In this document: piece by piece, positions 17,352 through 26,965 of the stretch
Layout: every line of letters starts with the position of its first letter
How positions within the stretch are numbered: the first letter of the stretch is position 1
Assembly (NCBI GenBank): GCA_913054495.1
Contig: CAJXIY010000025.1
Location: 1-34,409 of the forward strand
Reading direction: 5' to 3'
DNA length: 34,409 nucleotides
From: an uncultured Gammaproteobacteria bacterium
GTDB lineage: Bacteria; Pseudomonadota; Gammaproteobacteria; Pseudomonadales; Pseudohongiellaceae
Made by a program: the position numbers and the translations under genes
Notes under the pieces: model-generated
Seen by the model: the letters and a program-made list of their open reading frames with translations, nothing else
Told to the model about the DNA's origin: nothing
Databases searched by the model: none

Positions 17352-18497
17352 GTGTCAGAATCCTCGGAAACGCCGAAAATACTCGAGCAAATGTCGAAAA
17401 GTAATTCGGCCAAGGCTCGTGGTCGCAGCAGTCGACAGCAACAAAACGCCAGGCGCCGGATTGCGGTAATCGTCGCGCTGTTTCTTCCGGTATTGGCGGG
17501 AGTTTTGTTTCTGGCTTATCAGCAGCGCTTGTCCCAGGTCGGCTTGAGCGCACTGCGGCAAGAAAATCAGCAGCTTAATCTCACATTGTCTTCACAGACT
17601 ACGCAGTTGCAACAACTGCAGCGTGACCTGGCGGAAGCTCCACAGGCAGTACCCGTCGACGAGTCATCGCTGCGGCAGCTGGAATCAAATTTCGATGCCG
17701 AGATAGGCCGACTACGACAACAACTGGCGGCAGTTCAGAGCCAACAGCTAAGTACGGCGGCCGAACCCAGCCTGGACTGGAAGCTGCAGGAAGCCGAATA
17801 CCTATTGGGCCTAGCGAGTCAGAAACTGCTGTTGGAGGCCGATACCAGGTCTGCGATTGCATTGCTGGAAGATGCAGATGCGGGACTGCTTGCATCCGGT
17901 AATAACAGAGTGTACGCCACACGCGAGGCGATCTCTGCCGAATTATTGCAACTTCGAAATGTCGAAGCCATCGATCGGCAGGGCTTGTACCTACATATCG
18001 GCATCCTCGCCACCCAGTTGGCCAATGTGGAGATGCTGAGTTCCATGCGGCAGAATTTTGAAAATCGTCGCGCCCGGGAGGCGCAATCGGTGGAAGTAGG
18101 AACCAGTAGCGGCTCCGATTCCGCAGCCACGGGATGGCTGGATGCCAGTCTCGATTTTCTCGGCTCCGTGTTTGTCTGGCGCAAGCGGCAAGAATCGTCA
18201 GTGGCGATGTTGGCGCCAGGGTCTGAAAGTGTCATAAGGCAAAATTTGCAACTCATGCTGGAGCAAGCCCAGCTCGCCTTATTGATGCGAGACAATGAGG
18301 TCTATCAGCGCAGCCTGGGGAAATGCCTGGAATGGATTCGCCTTCATGTCGCTACCGATACACCAGCGGCACAACTTGTGGTAGATGGATTGCTCGAGCT
18401 GAGAGCAATGGATATCGACCCGCTGCTACCATCGCTTGGTCAATCCCTCGATTCGATCAGGCAAGTCATCGCCAGTGGGCGACCAGCAGGCCTATGA
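17352..18497 (+). CDS. hemX: HemX, uroporphyrin-III methyltransferase-like membrane protein
   Basis: This 381-residue protein starts at a GTG. A basic, Ser/Arg/Gln-rich cytoplasmic segment (1-36) precedes one transmembrane helix (about 37-56). A coiled coil follows (about 65-130, rich in Leu and Gln), then an alpha-helical periplasmic domain. This is the architecture of HemX of gammaproteobacteria. The family carries the old name uroporphyrin-III C-methyltransferase, but it lacks the SAM-binding methyltransferase fold, and a scaffolding role in haem synthesis is more likely. Its stop overlaps hemY by four bases (ATGA). Confidence 0.92.
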   Translation: MSESSETPKILEQMSKSNSAKARGRSSRQQQNARRRIAVIVALFLPVLAGVLFLAYQQRLSQVGLSALRQENQQLNLTLSSQTTQLQQLQRDLAEAPQAVPVDESSLRQLESNFDAEIGRLRQQLAAVQSQQLSTAAEPSLDWKLQEAEYLLGLASQKLLLEADTRSAIALLEDADAGLLASGNNRVYATREAISAELLQLRNVEAIDRQGLYLHIGILATQLANVEMLSSMRQNFENRRAREAQSVEVGTSSGSDSAATGWLDASLDFLGSVFVWRKRQESSVAMLAPGSESVIRQNLQLMLEQAQLALLMRDNEVYQRSLGKCLEWIRLHVATDTPAAQLVVDGLLELRAMDIDPLLPSLGQSLDSIRQVIASGRPAGL

Positions 18498-19756
18498 TCA
18501 AGTTGTTTATATACAGTTTGCTGGCGATCACGGTGGGCTTGGTGCTGTCGCTGTATTCGGGTTTCCCCGGCGATCCGGGTTATCTGCTGATTGCCTTCGG
18601 CGACTATACTTTTGAAACCAGTCTGTTTGCCCTGCTGGCTACTGCGGCGTTGCTGTACGTGCTGCTGCGGGCAATCTTGCTGGTTTTCCACTGGATAAAT
18701 CCCTGGCATCTGATTCGTTATGGCCGTAACTACTCCAGGCAACGCAAGGCCAGGGCACGCAGTAAGAGCACAGAAGGCCTACTGTATTTCATCCGTGGCA
18801 ATTGGCAGTCGAGTTACAGTTTGCTCAGCAAGAGTACGAATGATGCCGACGCGACCGTAGTCAATTATCTCATAGCCGCCTACGCTGCTTACGAGATGGG
18901 CGACAGAGAGTCGTGGATGCAGTGGCTGCAAAAAGCAGAAGAGGACTATCCTTCCGCCCGTTCGACGGTAAACTCACTTAAGGCGCAATTGCTATTCAAG
19001 TCGGATCAGCTGGAGCAATGTCTTGCCGTGCTGGAACAACTGAAGAAGAGCTCGCTTAACGATGCGACCTTGCTGCAGCTTTTGAAAAAAGTGTATGTGA
19101 AGTTGGAAGACTGGGAAAAGCTCGGCGCCCTGCTGCCAACGCTGGAAAAGTTGAAAATTATTGATAAGGCTGAAGTAGAACAAATTCAGAAAAGGGTTTT
19201 TGTTGAAGAGTTATATGCTTCGCCTGCTGACGATAGTCCTGAAGGATCGAGAGTAGATACGGTTGCCCGGCTATTCAAATTGTGGAAGAAAGCGCCGTCT
19301 CGCTACAGATCAGATGAGAAGGTGGTAAAACACTACACCGAGCTTTTAATTAAGTTCGGAGAAAAAGAAGAGGCGTCAAAGGTCATGGAAGCCGCTCTGT
19401 CTCGTAACTGGAATGACGCGGTGGTACTGCGTTATGGCGAGCAGGACCTGGGTACGAACCCGCAGCAGTTAATCCATGCCGAAGGCTGGCTCAAGGCTCG
19501 GCCTGCCAATGCTGCACTATTTCTCAGTCTCGGTCGGATCTGCATGCGTAATCAGTTGTGGGGGAAAGCGAAGGACTATTATCGTGCCAGTATCAAAATG
19601 TCGCCTAGCGCCGAGGCCTATGGCGAACTGGGCCGCCTGTTAAAACATCTGGGTGAAGTTGAAGCTGGTGAGGAGTCCCTGAAAAACTATAGTGATCTAA
19701 TCGGCGTAGATTTACCGGAGCTGCCGCTGCCTTCCCCGACCAAGGTGACTCATTGA
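18494..19756 (+). CDS. hemY: HemY, TPR-containing haem biosynthesis-associated membrane protein
   Basis: The start is the ATG at 18494, which overlaps the hemX stop and gives 420 residues; the longer frame from 18323 lies inside hemX. Two transmembrane helices are visible (about 3-21 and 43-66) with DPGYLLIAFGDYTFETSL between them, the conserved HemY_N segment. The remainder is helical, with TPR-like units in the cytoplasm (for example around 100-160, 170-220 and 320-400). It is not the protoporphyrinogen oxidase also named HemY in Gram-positive bacteria. Last gene of hemCDXY; a palindromic repeat follows 23 bp after the stop. Confidence 0.93.
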   Translation: MIKLFIYSLLAITVGLVLSLYSGFPGDPGYLLIAFGDYTFETSLFALLATAALLYVLLRAILLVFHWINPWHLIRYGRNYSRQRKARARSKSTEGLLYFIRGNWQSSYSLLSKSTNDADATVVNYLIAAYAAYEMGDRESWMQWLQKAEEDYPSARSTVNSLKAQLLFKSDQLEQCLAVLEQLKKSSLNDATLLQLLKKVYVKLEDWEKLGALLPTLEKLKIIDKAEVEQIQKRVFVEELYASPADDSPEGSRVDTVARLFKLWKKAPSRYRSDEKVVKHYTELLIKFGEKEEASKVMEAALSRNWNDAVVLRYGEQDLGTNPQQLIHAEGWLKARPANAALFLSLGRICMRNQLWGKAKDYYRASIKMSPSAEAYGELGRLLKHLGEVEAGEESLKNYSDLIGVDLPELPLPSPTKVTH

Positions 19757-19779
19757 GCTGGCGATCCTGGTCCGCTTTT

Positions 19780-19823
19780 TAGGGCACCGCTGAGATATTA
19801 CTGCATTGTTCAGAGCTGCCTTA
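19780..19823 (+). repeat. Palindromic repeat element, copy A
   Basis: A 44-bp element between the convergent hemY and ubiD genes. It begins TAGGGCACCGCTGAG, has the core TTACTGCATTGTTCAGAG and ends TGCCTTA. The outer arms pair imperfectly, as does an inner GCTGA/TCAG. It is preceded by a T-run, so it could also act as a terminator for ubiD on the minus strand (A-run reads as T there only in part). Copies B (28134) and C (28733) share the core and orientation. Confidence 0.8.
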
Positions 19824-19833
19824 AGTGTCGCGG

Positions 19834-21309
19834 TTATGAGTCCTTGTCGATTCCTAGTTCCTGCCACAGACCGTCGATGCGTTTCTTTACCTCATCGCTC
19901 ATGGCGATAGTTGTCCCCCATTTTCTCTGAGTCTCGCCTGGCAATTTGTTGGTAGCGTCCATGCCCATCTTCGAGCCGAGGCCGGAAACCGGTGAGGCAA
20001 AATCAAGATAGTCGATGGGCGTGTTTTCGATGAGTACCGTATCTCTTGCCGGGTCCATGCGCGTCGTAATCGCCCATATCACGTCCTCCCACTTTCTGAT
20101 ATCCACGTCATCATCCACTACCACCACAAATTTTGTGTACATAAACTGGCGCAGGTAAGACCACACACCCATCATCACGCGCTTGGCGTGACCTGGATAT
20201 TGTTTCTTCATGCTGACGATTGCCATGCGATAGGAACAACCCTCCGGCGGCAAATAGAAATCGGTAATTTCCGGGAATTGCTTTTGTAGAATCGGTACGA
20301 ATACTTCGTTGAGAGCGACCCCCAGCATCGCAGGCTCATCCGGCGGTCTGCCGGTGTAAGTGCTGTGATAGATAGGATCTTTCCTGTGAGTTATTCGTTT
20401 CACCGTGAACACCGGAAATTTTTCGACCTCGTTGTAGTAACCGGTGTGATCGCCATAGGGTCCCTCGTCAGCGATCTCGTCTGCCTCAATCACTCCTTCC
20501 AGAACGATCTCCGCGCTGGCAGGAACCTGCAAATCATTGCTCAGAGATTTAACCACTTCAGTCTTACTGCCGCGCAATAAACCTGCGAACGCATATTCAG
20601 ACAAGGTGTCGGGTACTGGCGTCACCGTCGCCAGGATGGTTGCCGGATCGGCACCAATCGCAATCGAAACTGGGAAACCCTCACCGGGATGTCTTTGCTG
20701 CCACTCCTTGAAATCGAGGGCGCCACCACGATGGGAGAGCCAGCGCATGATCAATTTGTTCGGAGATAACAGTTGCATGCGGTAAATGCCAAGATTCTGT
20801 CTTTCTTTCTCCGGTCCCCGGGTAATGACCAGGGGCCAGCTCACCAGCGGTGCCACATCACCTGGCCAACAGGTCTGAATCGGGAAAATCCCCAGATCCA
20901 CATCGGCTTCGTCTATTATCACTTCCTGACAGGGCGCGGATTTTTTTACACTTGGAGCAAGGTTGAGGACACTCTTGTAGCTCGGCAGACTCTGCCACAG
21001 GTCCTTCCAGCCACTGGGGGGTGTGGGTTCTTTTAGAAATGCCAGCAACTTGCCAACATCCCTCAGGCCGGAAATATCTTCCTGTCCCATTGCCAGCGCA
21101 ATGCGCCGGGTATTGCCAAATAAATTGGCCAATAGCGGCATGGATGAACCTTTCAACCTTTCAAACAACAGGGCGGGACCGCCAGCGCGGAGGGTGCGGT
21201 CGCTGATTTCGGTTACTTCAAGGTAGGGGTCGACTTCGGTTTGAATACGCTTTAACTCACCCTCATCCTCGAGTAGTTCGATGAAATCTCGCAAATCCCT
21301 GAATGACAT
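19834..21309 (-). CDS. ubiD: UbiD-family prenylated-FMN decarboxylase (4-hydroxy-3-polyprenylbenzoate decarboxylase)
   Basis: UbiD removes the carboxyl group of polyprenyl-hydroxybenzoate in ubiquinone synthesis, using prenylated FMN made by UbiX. The 491 residues match E. coli UbiD in length and content: [14 protein letters not shown] at the start, [39 protein letters not shown] and [15 protein letters not shown]. ubiX is not in the window. It begins 54 bp after rho on the same strand, the order I recall from Pseudomonas, and may be co-transcribed with it. Confidence 0.95.
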   Translation of the reverse strand: MSFRDLRDFIELLEDEGELKRIQTEVDPYLEVTEISDRTLRAGGPALLFERLKGSSMPLLANLFGNTRRIALAMGQEDISGLRDVGKLLAFLKEPTPPSGWKDLWQSLPSYKSVLNLAPSVKKSAPCQEVIIDEADVDLGIFPIQTCWPGDVAPLVSWPLVITRGPEKERQNLGIYRMQLLSPNKLIMRWLSHRGGALDFKEWQQRHPGEGFPVSIAIGADPATILATVTPVPDTLSEYAFAGLLRGSKTEVVKSLSNDLQVPASAEIVLEGVIEADEIADEGPYGDHTGYYNEVEKFPVFTVKRITHRKDPIYHSTYTGRPPDEPAMLGVALNEVFVPILQKQFPEITDFYLPPEGCSYRMAIVSMKKQYPGHAKRVMMGVWSYLRQFMYTKFVVVVDDDVDIRKWEDVIWAITTRMDPARDTVLIENTPIDYLDFASPVSGLGSKMGMDATNKLPGETQRKWGTTIAMSDEVKKRIDGLWQELGIDKDS

Positions 21310-21363
21310 AAATTTAATTCTTGCTTGGCGGAGACTGAGGAGAGCAGTGTTGCGGTTCTAAAT

Positions 21364-22623
21364 CTATTTACGCTTCATGGAATTAAAAAATTCTTCGTTA
21401 GTCTTGGTGTCCTTAAGCCGGTCCAGAATAAATTCTGTAGCTTGCACATCTTCCATGGAGCTAAGCAACTTGCGTAGAATCCACATGCGTTGTAATTCTT
21501 CTTCTGTGGTCAGCCGTTCTTCTTTTCGAGTGCCGGAGCGACGCACGTTAATAGCGGGGTAGATTCGTTTCTCTGCGGCCTTACGATCCAGATGCAATTC
21601 CATGTTACCCGTGCCTTTGAATTCTTCATAGATCACTTCGTCCATCTTGGAACCGGTTTCGATCAGGGCGGTGGCTATGATTGTCAGGCTACCGCCTTCT
21701 TCAAGATTACGAGCCGCACCAAAAAACCGTTTTGGTCTCTCCAGTGCATGTGCATCGACACCACCGGTCAATACTTTGCCGGATGATGGCACAATCGTAT
21801 TATAGGCTCGTGCCAGTCGGGTAATGGAATCCAGCAGGATAACTACGTCTTCCTTGTGCTCAACCAGGCGTTTGGCTTTCTCGATCACCATCTCGGCAAC
21901 CTGGACATGACGTGACGGGGGTTCATCGAAGGTACTGGCAACCACTTCGCCTCTGACCGAGCGCTGCATTTCTGTTACTTCTTCCGGGCGTTCATCGATC
22001 AGCAGGACGATGAGTCGACACTCGGGATTATTGCGGGTAATTGACTGCGCCATGTTTTGCAGAATCAGAGTCTTGCCCGCTTTCGGTGGTGATACGATTA
22101 AACCACGCTGACCTTTACCGATTGGTGCTATCAGGTCAATGACCCGAGCGCTAAGATCTTCGGTGCTGCCATTGCCAATTTCCAAGAGCATGCGTTCATC
22201 GGGGAATAGGGGGGTAAGGTTTTCGAAGAGAATTTTGTGTCTGGAGCCATCGGGCTTGTCAAAATTGACTTCGCTTATTTTGAGCAGGGCAAAATAGCGT
22301 TCGCCGTCCTTCGGTGGCCGTATCTTTCCAGCTACGGTATCGCCGGTACGCAAGTTGAAGCGGCGTATCTGGCTTGGTGACACGTAAATGTCGTCGGGGC
22401 CGGCCAGATAGGAGGAATCCGCAGATCTTAAAAATCCAAAGCCGTCCTGCAAAATTTCCAGCACACCATCGCCATAAATATCTTCACCGTTCTTGGCATG
22501 TTTCTTCAGGATAACGAAAATAATATCCTGTTTGCGTGTTCGTGAAACGTTTTCCAATCCCATGTCATGTGCTGTGGTGACAAGTTCGGCGATTGGTTTT
22601 TGCTTGAGTTCGGTCAAATTCAT
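21364..22623 (-). CDS. rho: Transcription termination factor Rho
   Basis: Rho is the hexameric RNA helicase that ends transcription of untranslated RNA. The 419 residues match E. coli length exactly. The N-terminal helical domain ([15 protein letters not shown]) is followed by the RNA-binding cold-shock-like fold with DGFGFLRS. Walker A is [10 protein letters not shown], Walker B is [16 protein letters not shown], and the R-loop and Q-loop segments ([20 protein letters not shown]) are intact, including Lys and Gly residues that thread RNA. It lies downstream of trxA with a 333-bp spacer, which is probably a regulated leader. Confidence 0.98.
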   Translation of the reverse strand: MNLTELKQKPIAELVTTAHDMGLENVSRTRKQDIIFVILKKHAKNGEDIYGDGVLEILQDGFGFLRSADSSYLAGPDDIYVSPSQIRRFNLRTGDTVAGKIRPPKDGERYFALLKISEVNFDKPDGSRHKILFENLTPLFPDERMLLEIGNGSTEDLSARVIDLIAPIGKGQRGLIVSPPKAGKTLILQNMAQSITRNNPECRLIVLLIDERPEEVTEMQRSVRGEVVASTFDEPPSRHVQVAEMVIEKAKRLVEHKEDVVILLDSITRLARAYNTIVPSSGKVLTGGVDAHALERPKRFFGAARNLEEGGSLTIIATALIETGSKMDEVIYEEFKGTGNMELHLDRKAAEKRIYPAINVRRSGTRKEERLTTEEELQRMWILRKLLSSMEDVQATEFILDRLKDTKTNEEFFNSMKRK

Positions 22624-22956
22624 GATGAATAATCTTCTTGAGGAGTTTTCGGGTTAATTGCGCTGGATTGTGATCAGGCCGCCGAAATAGAGCGGGCATC
22701 CACGTTCGAGCATCATAGGAATCTAAGGATTAAATTTAGAGAATTGGTTTTTGGGTTAAAGGGATTTTAGGTTTTATGTTTAAGGCGTTGTACTAAAAAT
22801 CTGAAACCTCACGTGTCACGAAAAATTTCAGAGACTTACAAGTATCCAGAAAAGAGTTCAGAAAAATCGATTTGAATTTTTGGCTTTTGGTTAAATCAGA
22901 GAATTCCACGTATCGTGGCATCTCGTAGATAGGTGAGATGCCACATTAAACGCAAT
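22624..22956 (-). promoter_or_regulatory. 333-bp trxA-rho spacer: hairpins and probable rho leader
   Basis: No gene is seen in this AT-rich spacer. A perfect 10-bp stem (22915-22924 with 22935-22944, GTGGCATCTC and complement, 10-base loop) lies 13 bp after the trxA stop and is a likely trxA transcript end, although it lacks a T-run. A second structure at 22801-22831 has outer CTGAAA/TTTCAG and an inner CGTG/CACG, and on the minus strand it is followed by ATTTTTAG, so it is terminator-like. In E. coli the rho leader mediates Rho-dependent autoregulation; the same role here is inference. The rho Shine-Dalgarno is weak. Confidence 0.45.
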
Positions 22957-23283
22957 TTAAATCACGCTGTCAATAAAAGCGGACAACTGAGATTTCGAAA
23001 GTGCACCAACTTTGGTGCCGGCGACGTCACCGTTGTTAAAAATAATTAGAGTCGGAATGCCCCGAACGCCATATTTTGGTGCAGTCTCGGCGTTTGCATC
23101 CACATCCATTTTGCAGATTTTCATCTTACCGTCGTACTCTTGAGCCAGCTCTTCCAGCACGGGGGCAATCATCTTGCAGGGCCCGCACCATTCCGCCCAG
23201 AAGTCCACTAAGACGGGGCCTTCTGCCTTTAATACATCTTGTTCGAAACTATTATCCGAGATGTGAACGATGTTTTCGCTCAT
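22957..23283 (-). CDS. trxA: Thioredoxin 1
   Basis: Cytoplasmic disulfide reductase of 108 residues. The start at 23283 is chosen because AGGAAAA lies at good spacing and [13 protein letters not shown] matches the family; the longer frame from 23346 adds unrelated residues. The active site is WCGPC with Cys33 and Cys36. The cis-proline loop RGIPTLIIF is present. A sigma-70-like promoter and a 15-bp tandem repeat are seen upstream. Followed by rho, as in E. coli and Pseudomonas. Confidence 0.98.
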   Translation of the reverse strand: MSENIVHISDNSFEQDVLKAEGPVLVDFWAEWCGPCKMIAPVLEELAQEYDGKMKICKMDVDANAETAPKYGVRGIPTLIIFNNGDVAGTKVGALSKSQLSAFIDSVI

Positions 23284-23380
23284 AGGTATTTTCCTTTGTT
23301 GGGGACTATCGGGGTATGTAACGGAGAAACTTCCAGCGGCTCGCAAAGAGTTCGATTACACGATTTCGACCTTGGCTAGT

Positions 23381-23425
23381 TTTTGTACCTGTCTATTTTG
23401 CACTTGCCTGTTTTGTACTTTCCTA
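23381..23425 (-). repeat. Three 15-bp tandem repeats in the trxA leader
   Basis: Units start at 23381, 23396 and 23411 on the plus strand, each beginning TTTTGTAC or TTTTGCAC and continuing with a pyrimidine-rich half ending CTA or CTG. The period is exactly 15 bp. The array abuts the candidate -10 box of the trxA promoter on its downstream side, so it lies in the first 45 bases of the predicted transcript. Confidence 0.75.
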
Positions 23426-23452
23426 TGATAAGGCCAAATTCCCAGGTTTCAA
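23425..23452 (-). promoter_or_regulatory. Candidate sigma-70 promoter of trxA
   Basis: On the minus strand TTGAAA (23452-23447) and TATCAT (23430-23425) are separated by 16 bases; each matches the consensus at five of six positions. The predicted start would be near 23418, leaving a leader of about 135 bases before the trxA ATG. It sits in the 225-bp gap between hemB and trxA. Confidence 0.5.
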
Positions 23453-23508
23453 GTGTCAATCTGTCGCTTATCGACGCTAGTCTGGTACTAAAGACCCCGG
23501 ATAAGGAC

Positions 23509-24537
<1,029 letters not shown>

Positions 24538-24746
24538 TTATGAAATGTGAGGGTTTATAGTCGCTTTTCAGGCTATCTTGCAAGTGGTTTAGCATAGCCT
24601 TGTCGATGGCAGGGATAAACCACTAAATTATCGGAACCCGTGAAACTGCAGCCCGCGCAGTCATCACCGCACGCTTATCTGTATTAATTGTCCGGTTAAC
24701 TTTTGAATCCATTTTAACCAGGCTCAAAATCAAAGGCTCAATTCTA

Positions 24747-26918
24747 GTGAACAAATCGAAAACACTGCTTCTCGGACTCATCGCCATCGCCATCGGTTCC
24801 TACTTTCTCTTCGATCTTGGACAGTATCTGACACTGGACTTCGTCCAGTCCCAGCTCGCGGCGGTGCAGGCGTACAAGAACGACAATTTTGCTACGGCAG
24901 CTGCGATCTATTTTGTCGGCTATGTGGTGGCTACCGGGCTGTCCATACCTGGAGCGATACTCATTACCCTGATGGGTGGTGCCATCTTTGGTGTGTTCTG
25001 GGGAACGCTGCTGGTTTCCTTCGCCAGCAGCATCGGTGCAACCGGGGCGTTTCTGGCCTCACGACTGCTGTTGCGGGACTGGGTACAATCCAGGTTCGGT
25101 GACTACCTGGCACCAATCAACAAGGGCATGGAGAAGGACGGCACCTTCTATTTGTTCAGTATTCGCATGGTGCCGGTTTTTCCTTATTTCATGGTCAACC
25201 TGTTGATGGGTTTGACTCCCATAAAAACATCCTCCTACTACCTGGCGAGCCAGGCGGGAATGTTCGCCAATACTATTGTCTTTGTTAATGCCGGTTCCGA
25301 ACTCGCGCAGATCACTTCGCTGTCGGGCCTGGTGAGTGGTTCGGTTTTGTTTTCGTTTGTACTGTTGGGAGCACTGCCCCTGTTGGCGAAGTTCTCTCTT
25401 GGCATCGTGCAGCGCAACAAGGTGATGAGAGGCTACACCAAGCCCAAAAACTTCGACGCCAACGTCGTCGTTGTCGGCGCTGGCTCGGCAGGTCTGGTGG
25501 CCGCCCTGATTGCGGCTGGTGCCAAGGCAAGAGTCGTATTGATAGAAAAACACAAGATGGGAGGGGATTGCCTTAACACCGGCTGCGTGCCCAGCAAATC
25601 GCTGATCAGGAGCGGCCGCATCATGTCCTACATCCGGCGCGCCAGGGAATTTGGCCTGGATGGTGCCACCGCTACCGTCAATTTCGAGTCCGTAATGCAG
25701 CGGGTGCAGGCTGTCATTGCCGCCATCGAGCCCCATGATTCGGTAGAGCGCTTCACCTCGCTGGGGGTAGAATGTGTGATCGGCGAGGCGAAAATTGAAT
25801 CGCCCTATGTGGTAACCGTCGCCAGACGCACCATCAATACGCGCTCGATTATCGTGGCGACCGGGGCTAGGCCCCTGGTCCCACCCATACCGGGTCTGAA
25901 CCAGATCGACTACCTGACATCGGATACCATCTGGACCCTCAGAGAATTGCCCAAGCGCCTGTTGGTGGTTGGCGGCGGACCTATTGGTTGTGAGCTGGCC
26001 CAGGCATTCAGCAATCTCGGCGCCCAGGTCACCCAGGTAGATATGGCGGACCGAATCATGCCCAGGGAAGATCCTGAAGTTTCGGCCCTGGTGATGCAGC
26101 AGTTTGAGGAGCAGGGCATCGACCTGCTCGTCGATCATCGACTGACGAAGTTTGAGGTCGTTGACGGTGTCAACACGATGGAGGCGGAGCATAAGGGTAG
26201 CGTGGTCAGGGTTGAATTCGATAAGGTATTGTTGGCCATAGGGCGTAAGCCCAATGTGGAAGGGTTTGGCCTGGAAGAAATGTCCATGCCACTCACGGCG
26301 CAGGGCGCTATCGAAGTCAATGCATCGATGCAGACCGCTTATCCGAACATATTTGCCTGTGGTGACGTTGCCGGTCCCTATCAGTTTACCCACATGGCCT
26401 CGTTTCAGGCCTGGTATGCTTCGCTAAACGCGCTGCTCGGGGGGCTCTGGCGTTCGAAGGCCAATTACAAGGTGGTGCCATGGGCCACCTTCACCGACCC
26501 GGAAGTGGCCAGGGTCGGCCTCAGCGAAGAAGAAGCGAAACAACGGGGTACCGGCTACGAGATTACACGCTACGAATTGAATGAGCACGACCGGGCCCTG
26601 GCCGATGGCGAAGCCCGGGGTTTCATCAAAATACTGACGGTTCCCGGTAAAGACAAAATACTCGGTGTCACTATCGTGGGTTATCATGCCGGCGAGTTAA
26701 TCGGTGAATTCGTGTTCGCCATGACTCATGGCATGGGGCTGGGCAAGATATCTGCTGTCACCCATATATACCCGACGCTGCTGGAGGCAAACAAGTTTGC
26801 TGCCAATGCCTGGCGCAATGCGCGCCTGCCGGAAAAGTATTTCCCTCTGGCGGAAAAGTATTTTCGCTGGCTCAGAGGTAAGCGCGCGGAAGCCACAGTC
26901 CAGGAAACCAGCGACTGA
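24747..26918 (+). CDS. Fusion of TVP38/TMEM64 membrane domain and pyridine nucleotide-disulfide oxidoreductase
   Basis: A 723-residue protein starting at GTG. Residues 1-225 form a DedA-like TVP38/TMEM64 membrane domain with about five to six hydrophobic segments and the family pattern GLSIPGAILITLMGGAIFG plus FSIRMVPVFPYFMVN. Residues 238 to about 710 form a flavoprotein of the mercuric reductase/lipoamide dehydrogenase group. It has FAD-binding GAGSAG (244-249), the redox pair Cys275/Cys280 in CLNTGCVPSKS, NAD(P)-binding VGGGPIGCELA, FACGDVAG, and a C-terminal dimerisation part with HIYPTLLEANK. The pair CC at the C-terminus of true mercuric reductases is missing, and the basic His of the HxHPT motif is replaced (HIYPT). 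The substrate is unknown. An ArsM-like methyltransferase gene follows after 47 bp. Confidence 0.92.
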   Translation: MNKSKTLLLGLIAIAIGSYFLFDLGQYLTLDFVQSQLAAVQAYKNDNFATAAAIYFVGYVVATGLSIPGAILITLMGGAIFGVFWGTLLVSFASSIGATGAFLASRLLLRDWVQSRFGDYLAPINKGMEKDGTFYLFSIRMVPVFPYFMVNLLMGLTPIKTSSYYLASQAGMFANTIVFVNAGSELAQITSLSGLVSGSVLFSFVLLGALPLLAKFSLGIVQRNKVMRGYTKPKNFDANVVVVGAGSAGLVAALIAAGAKARVVLIEKHKMGGDCLNTGCVPSKSLIRSGRIMSYIRRAREFGLDGATATVNFESVMQRVQAVIAAIEPHDSVERFTSLGVECVIGEAKIESPYVVTVARRTINTRSIIVATGARPLVPPIPGLNQIDYLTSDTIWTLRELPKRLLVVGGGPIGCELAQAFSNLGAQVTQVDMADRIMPREDPEVSALVMQQFEEQGIDLLVDHRLTKFEVVDGVNTMEAEHKGSVVRVEFDKVLLAIGRKPNVEGFGLEEMSMPLTAQGAIEVNASMQTAYPNIFACGDVAGPYQFTHMASFQAWYASLNALLGGLWRSKANYKVVPWATFTDPEVARVGLSEEEAKQRGTGYEITRYELNEHDRALADGEARGFIKILTVPGKDKILGVTIVGYHAGELIGEFVFAMTHGMGLGKISAVTHIYPTLLEANKFAANAWRNARLPEKYFPLAEKYFRWLRGKRAEATVQETSD

Positions 26919-26965
26919 TCCGTAGTGTGGTCAGCATTTGAATCGAATTACTCAGGAAGAAACCA

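Noticed and set aside
25059-26393. A 444-residue open frame on the minus strand across the flavoprotein fusion gene
   Set aside because: It lies entirely opposite a gene with clear FAD and NAD(P) motifs, has no family likeness and is rich in His, Gln and Arg, as antisense shadows of GC-rich codons are.
24747-26918. Mercuric reductase call for the flavoprotein fusion
   Set aside because: It has the shared CLNTGC redox pair but lacks the N-terminal heavy-metal domain and the C-terminal Cys pair of MerA, and no mer genes are nearby.
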